Part shown: piece by piece, positions 62,632 through 64,000 of the stretch
Position numbering within the stretch: position 1 is the stretch's first letter
Layout of the letters: the number at the start of each line of letters is the position of its first letter
Source of the DNA: DATKAS01 sp963773315
GTDB taxonomy: Bacteria; Actinomycetota; Acidimicrobiia; Acidimicrobiales; DATKAS01
Assembly: GCA_963773315.1 (NCBI GenBank)
Contig: CAVZAF010000005.1
Span: forward strand, 806,001-870,000
Direction of reading: 5' to 3'
DNA: 64,000 nt
The notes under the pieces: model-generated
Database searches by the model: none
Told to the model about the DNA's origin: nothing
The model's input: only the letters and a program-made list of their open reading frames with translations
Translations under genes and position numbers: made by a program

Positions 62632-62679
62632 GGCTCGCCTCCTCGTCGTGGTTCAACGTACGACCGAGGCCCCGGCGGG

Positions 62680-63792
62680 ATGGAGAATGGGGGTTCAGTG
62701 GACGGAACAGCCGCGCTCCCGCTCAGCGACATCAGGGTCGTCGACCTGACCATCGCGCGGGCCGGGCCCCAGTGCGTGCGACAGCTCGCGGACTGGGGCG
62801 CCGACGTCGTGCGGGTCGAGCCGCCATCTGATCCTGCGGGCGTCCGTGGGAGCGACGCCCGCAACCTCCATCGCAACAAGAGGACAGTGCAGCTCGACCT
62901 GAAGTCCGAAGGCGCGGTCGCGTCATTGCTGCGGATGACCGATCGCGCCGACGTCCTCGTCGAGAACATGCGGCCTTCGGTGAAGCACAAGCTCGGGTTC
63001 GGGTGGGACACCGTGCACGCCCGCAACCCTCGCCTCGTGTACGGCTCGATCTCAGGCTTCGGGCAAGACGGTCCCTACGCGGATCGAGGCGGCGTGGACC
63101 AGATAGCGCAAGGCATGGGCGGGCTGATGAGCGTCACCGGATTACCTCAGACCGAACCGACGCGAGTCGGCATCCCAGTGAGCGACCTCTCCGCGGGGTT
63201 GCACCTCGCGATCGGCATCCTTGTCGCGCTGCACGAGAGGGAGCGCACAGGTGTCGGCCGGTGGGTGCGGACCTCTCTCCTCGAGACGATGATCTCGATG
63301 ATGGACCTCCAAGCGGTGCGGTGGACGATCGACGGTGACGTCCCTGTGCAGGAGGGCAATCACCATCCGACGCTCGTGCCGATGGGGTGCTTCCGATCGA
63401 AGGACGGATGGGTGAACATCGCTGGTCCGTCAGGTCGCCTGCTCCAGCGCTTCTGCGACGCGATCGGCCTTCCTGACTTGCCGAGCGACCCGCGGTTCGA
63501 CAGCGGGGCGAAACGCTCCACCAATCGCGCCGCCCTCAACGACATCGTCGCCGAGCGGCTCGCTCAGCGCTCGACGGACGAATGGGTCGACGTGCTCAAC
63601 GCCGCGGGCGTGCCGTGCGGACCCGTGTACTCGATGGATGAAGTCTTCGCGGACGCGCAGGTGCAGCACCTCCAGATGGTCGAGCTCGACGTGATCCGCA
63701 ACCCGGTGAGCATGGACGGCGTCACGACTGTGCGGACGGCCGCTGGGGAGGGCGCCGTCGCCGTCGAGGACGTCATACAGGAGTGGACATGA
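62680..63792 (+). CDS. Class III CoA-transferase (CaiB/BaiF family)
   Basis: A 370-aa family III CoA-transferase moving CoA between carboxylic acids. Seen: DIRVVDLTIARAGPQCVRQLADWGAD (core given as LADWGADVVRVEPP), the catalytic Asp region in LHRNKRTVQLDLKSEG, ENMRPSVKHKLGFG and ISGFGQDGPYADRGGVD. The ATG at 62680 is used; a GTG at 62698 is possible. Its stop lies in a 14-bp tandem repeat that leads into the enoyl-CoA hydratase. It could activate an aromatic or side-chain acid for further CoA-dependent steps. Confidence 0.9.
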   Translation: MENGGSVDGTAALPLSDIRVVDLTIARAGPQCVRQLADWGADVVRVEPPSDPAGVRGSDARNLHRNKRTVQLDLKSEGAVASLLRMTDRADVLVENMRPSVKHKLGFGWDTVHARNPRLVYGSISGFGQDGPYADRGGVDQIAQGMGGLMSVTGLPQTEPTRVGIPVSDLSAGLHLAIGILVALHERERTGVGRWVRTSLLETMISMMDLQAVRWTIDGDVPVQEGNHHPTLVPMGCFRSKDGWVNIAGPSGRLLQRFCDAIGLPDLPSDPRFDSGAKRSTNRAALNDIVAERLAQRSTDEWVDVLNAAGVPCGPVYSMDEVFADAQVQHLQMVELDVIRNPVSMDGVTTVRTAAGEGAVAVEDVIQEWT

Positions 63793-63822
63793 CGGAGTGG
63801 ACATGACGGAGTGGACATGACC
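63781..63822 (+). repeat. 14-bp tandem repeat, three copies, at a gene junction
   Basis: GAGTGGACATGACG starts at 63781, 63795 and 63809. The first unit contains the CoA-transferase stop (TGA 63790-63792); each unit supplies an ATG, and only the third (63817) opens the enoyl-CoA hydratase frame. The first two ATGs would give five-codon peptides ending in TGA. A repeat of 14, not a multiple of three, at a translational junction is unusual. Confidence 0.9.
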
Positions 63823-64000
63823 GACACCGGCACCGAGCAGCTCCTCTGCGAAGTCGACGAGGGCATCGCCCTCGTGACGTTCAACAACCCGGCCAAGCAC
63901 AATGCGCTCTCCGCGCCCATCCGCGCCGCGCTGCCAACCGTGTTGCGCGCGCTACAGGCCGACGACGAGGTGAGAGTCGTCGTGCTGACCGGCGCCGGCG
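63817..64000 (+). CDS. Enoyl-CoA hydratase/isomerase (3' truncated by window end)
   Basis: The first 61 codons are visible: MTDTGTEQLLCEVDEG, then ALVTFNNPAKHNALSAPIR, the N-terminal crotonase-fold signature that forms part of the CoA pocket, and DDEVRVVVLTGAG. The catalytic Glu residues lie beyond the window. It follows the CoA-transferase and probably acts on the resulting acyl-CoA. ATG at 63817 is the third of three repeated ATGs and the only one in the hydratase frame. Confidence 0.9.
   Translation, partial: MTDTGTEQLLCEVDEGIALVTFNNPAKHNALSAPIRAALPTVLRALQADDEVRVVVLTGAG

Overview
The window reads as chromosomal DNA of a high-GC actinobacterium, most likely of class Acidimicrobiia or a neighbouring uncultured lineage. 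The reasons are: strong GC bias at third codon positions, frequent GTG/TTG starts and 4-base NTGA gene overlaps; actinobacterial gene orders (lexA divergent from a LysM gene and nrdR; recA-spoVS-miaB-miaA-dapF-hflX; rimO-pgsA-cinA); actinobacterial LexA boxes; and a DUF222/HNH gene. The clade is an inference; there is no rRNA or other taxonomic marker here.

Layout. 1-7.9 kb: end of a membrane acyltransferase, a molybdopterin oxidoreductase, a RibD-like reductase, the SOS hub nrdR / LysM protein / 82-aa unknown / lexA, a peroxiredoxin and a lipoprotein esterase. 7.9-20.9 kb, almost all minus strand: a cyclase-AAA-TPR regulator, dapE, dapD, a CAP-domain lipoprotein, dapC, hflX, dapF, miaA, miaB, a SpoVS-like gene and recA with two DNA-damage control elements. 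21-22.7 kb: a two-gene ABC exporter. 22.7-53.6 kb: a large aromatic-catabolism block. 53.6-57.7 kb: ybaK-like, thpR, cinA, pgsA and rimO, the housekeeping block usually found next to recA. 57.7-64 kb: small regulators, then more catabolic genes (hydrolase, Rieske pair, CoA-transferase, start of an enoyl-CoA hydratase).

How the catabolic genes fit together. A LivGFK-LivHM importer sits in the same orientation as, and directly upstream of, Rieske oxygenase genes, suggesting uptake of an organic acid or aromatic acid. Seven Rieske alpha subunits (one lacking its catalytic iron site) and five beta subunits, with one BphA3-type Rieske ferredoxin, would make cis-dihydrodiols. An SDR and possibly two aldo/keto reductases would oxidise or reduce intermediates. 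A type I extradiol dioxygenase would open the catechol ring, and four alpha/beta hydrolases are candidates for meta-cleavage product hydrolysis. Hydratase, aldolase and acylating acetaldehyde dehydrogenase complete the 2-hydroxypentadienoate pathway to pyruvate and acetyl-CoA. IclR and TetR regulators flank the core. The substrate cannot be read from the sequence. No ferredoxin reductase gene was found in the window.

Data quality. At least fifteen single-base frameshifts, all in G or GC runs, break conserved genes such as recA, miaA, miaB, dapC and rimO. Correcting one base at each site gives whole-codon genes of normal family length, so these are most likely residual sequencing errors and not pseudogenes. 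Coordinates below span each corrected gene. No intergenic stretch exceeds about 230 bases. I saw no tRNA, rRNA, CRISPR array, insertion sequence or integrase.
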